A stretch of 6,282 bases of DNA from an uncultured Lachnospiraceae bacterium (GTDB lineage Bacteria > Bacillota > Clostridia > Lachnospirales > Lachnospiraceae), in the NCBI GenBank assembly GCA_934434905.1, contig CAKSAI010000200.1, forward strand, positions 1 through 6,282, read 5' to 3'. This document shows, piece after piece, positions 5,292 to 6,282 of this stretch (position 1 is the first letter of the stretch; each line of letters opens with the position of its first letter). Below the pieces are notes generated by a model. That model saw only the letters and a program-made list of their open reading frames with translations, made no database searches and was not told the DNA's origin. The position numbers and the translations under genes were made by a program.

Positions 5292-6282
5292 TCAGTCATC
5301 CGCTGCTTCCACGGCCTTCGCAAGTGCTTCCTCGTCCTCGTCGCTCATCTTCTCGCCATGCTTCACATTGGAGACACAGACAATGGCGATAACCATGGCG
5401 ATCATGCAGAATGCCTGCACTGTATTATATGTACCGCTGATACCTACCAGGAAGCCGATCACGGTAGGACAGATAACCGCCGCCGTGAAGGTTGCCGTAT
5501 AATAATAGCCGGTAAATGCGCCAAACCGGGCCTTTCCTCCGATAGCCAGCATGATCGGCAGCGTATTGATATTCACCAGGATAAAGCCAGCCGCATAGAC
5601 GAAGTTCAGGACGGTCAGCGGTATATCCGCACTGGTGATACCGATATAAGGAATCAAAAACATCAGTCCATGGCAGACAGCCACCACCGCCAGCCCGATG
5701 GTGATGGATTTCTTTCTTCCAAGCTTACGTCCCATGATTCCGGCAGGAACCGCCAGAAGCACTGCACCCAGCGTAGCCACTGTCCTTATCAGCGTAGCCT
5801 TCGCTGCTCCCATCCCTAAGAGCTTCGCCGCATAGAGCGTAAAGTATGTTCCGAATCCGTCACTGGAGCCTGAGATACAGAACAGCGCGAACATCATAAT
5901 GAACATACTCCGCTTCACGCCCTTCGGCAGATTCAGATTCCGAAGAGATTCCCGCTTCTCACCTTTGGCATTGTCGGCCTCTTCTCTGACAAGCTGTTCC
6001 TTGCGGTTATCCGGCCATTTTACGAAGAACAGGATGATCAGAAGGAACAGTACACAGACGATGGCTCCGAATACGAACACCGATATGTAATCGCCATCGG
6101 CAATGGCCTGCTTAAAGCCCATGGCACCAAGGATCGTTGCCGATATGGTAGCGATAATCGTCGCCACTGCCGCCACCATGTTCACCACCGCATTGCCGTC
6201 ACTCTGATACTCGTCCGGCACGATATCCGGCATGATAGCCACGCATGGAGCCCGCCAGGTTGACATAATGACATTAAATATG
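5292..6282 (-). CDS. MFS transporter, SLC45/sucrose-transporter-like (5' end outside the window)
   Basis: The reading frame is open to the right edge, so the N-terminus (probably the first three or so helices) is missing. An internal ATG at 6266 is not the start, because family sequence (IFNVIMSTWRAPCVAIMPDI) continues before it. The segment NVIMSTWRAPCVAIMPDIVP, followed by a conserved Asn-containing helix, resembles SLC45-like and glycoside-type transporters. Numbering from the ATG at 6266, about eight membrane segments follow (near 25-48, 60-83, 119-135, 153-178, 187-209, 214-236, 252-275 and 281-300). A charged cytoplasmic loop lies at 84-118, and GRKLGRKK (179-186) is the MFS loop 8-9 motif. 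The tail is strongly acidic (DEDEEALAKAVEAADD). Proton symport of a sugar or glycerophosphodiester-like solute is possible, and the GDPD neighbour hints at the latter. The substrate cannot be read from this sequence. Confidence 0.88.
   Translation of the reverse strand, partial: IFNVIMSTWRAPCVAIMPDIVPDEYQSDGNAVVNMVAAVATIIATISATILGAMGFKQAIADGDYISVFVFGAIVCVLFLLIILFFVKWPDNRKEQLVREEADNAKGEKRESLRNLNLPKGVKRSMFIMMFALFCISGSSDGFGTYFTLYAAKLLGMGAAKATLIRTVATLGAVLLAVPAGIMGRKLGRKKSITIGLAVVAVCHGLMFLIPYIGITSADIPLTVLNFVYAAGFILVNINTLPIMLAIGGKARFGAFTGYYYTATFTAAVICPTVIGFLVGISGTYNTVQAFCMIAMVIAIVCVSNVKHGEKMSDEDEEALAKAVEAADD

Noticed and set aside
6264..6266. ATG near the right edge as the start of the MFS gene
   Set aside because: The frame stays open to the window edge with family-like residues before the ATG, and the missing N-terminal helices show that the gene continues outside.

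Overview
The window reads as chromosomal DNA from a Bacillota bacterium, most likely a Lachnospiraceae-type clostridium. This is inferred from strong AGGAGG-type ribosome sites, sigma-A-like promoters with extended -10 elements, a SpoVB-like flippase, and an SLC45-like MFS transporter next to a long glycerophosphodiester phosphodiesterase. No rRNA, tRNA, CRISPR array, insertion sequence or recognisable integrase was found.

Layout. Positions 122-1456 (+) encode a SpoVB/MurJ-like lipid-linked oligosaccharide flippase, probably starting at a TTG codon. Everything else is on the minus strand. galE (2478-1462) converges on the flippase gene, with only 5 bp between the two stop codons. Its most convincing intrinsic terminator lies about 350 bp further on, inside the flippase gene. 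galE has its own promoter (2586-2558), and its predicted mRNA begins with an 11-bp stem-loop. Upstream is a two-gene, AT-richer cassette: an XRE helix-turn-helix protein fused to an ImmA/IrrE-type zinc peptidase (4117-3095), overlapping by 4 nt a PIN-domain ribonuclease-like gene (3098-2589). The cassette has its own promoter, flanked by an inverted TGTTTAC/GTAAACA repeat. A strong terminator (4231-4182) separates it from a glycerophosphodiester phosphodiesterase gene (5218-4247). That gene follows an MFS transporter gene whose 5' end lies beyond the right edge.

How the parts work together. GalE supplies UDP-galactose and, judging from Cys299, possibly UDP-GalNAc for surface glycans. The flippase could move lipid-linked glycan precursors, so the two may share a cell-envelope theme without sharing a transcript. 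The transporter and phosphodiesterase look like one operon for uptake and hydrolysis of a small substrate, but the substrate is unknown. The XRE-peptidase/PIN pair resembles a toxin-antitoxin-like or stress-triggered module placed between housekeeping genes. It is the part most worth experimental attention: the regulator is fused to a protease, so induced proteolysis could in principle release both the promoter and the PIN nuclease. That mechanism is inference.
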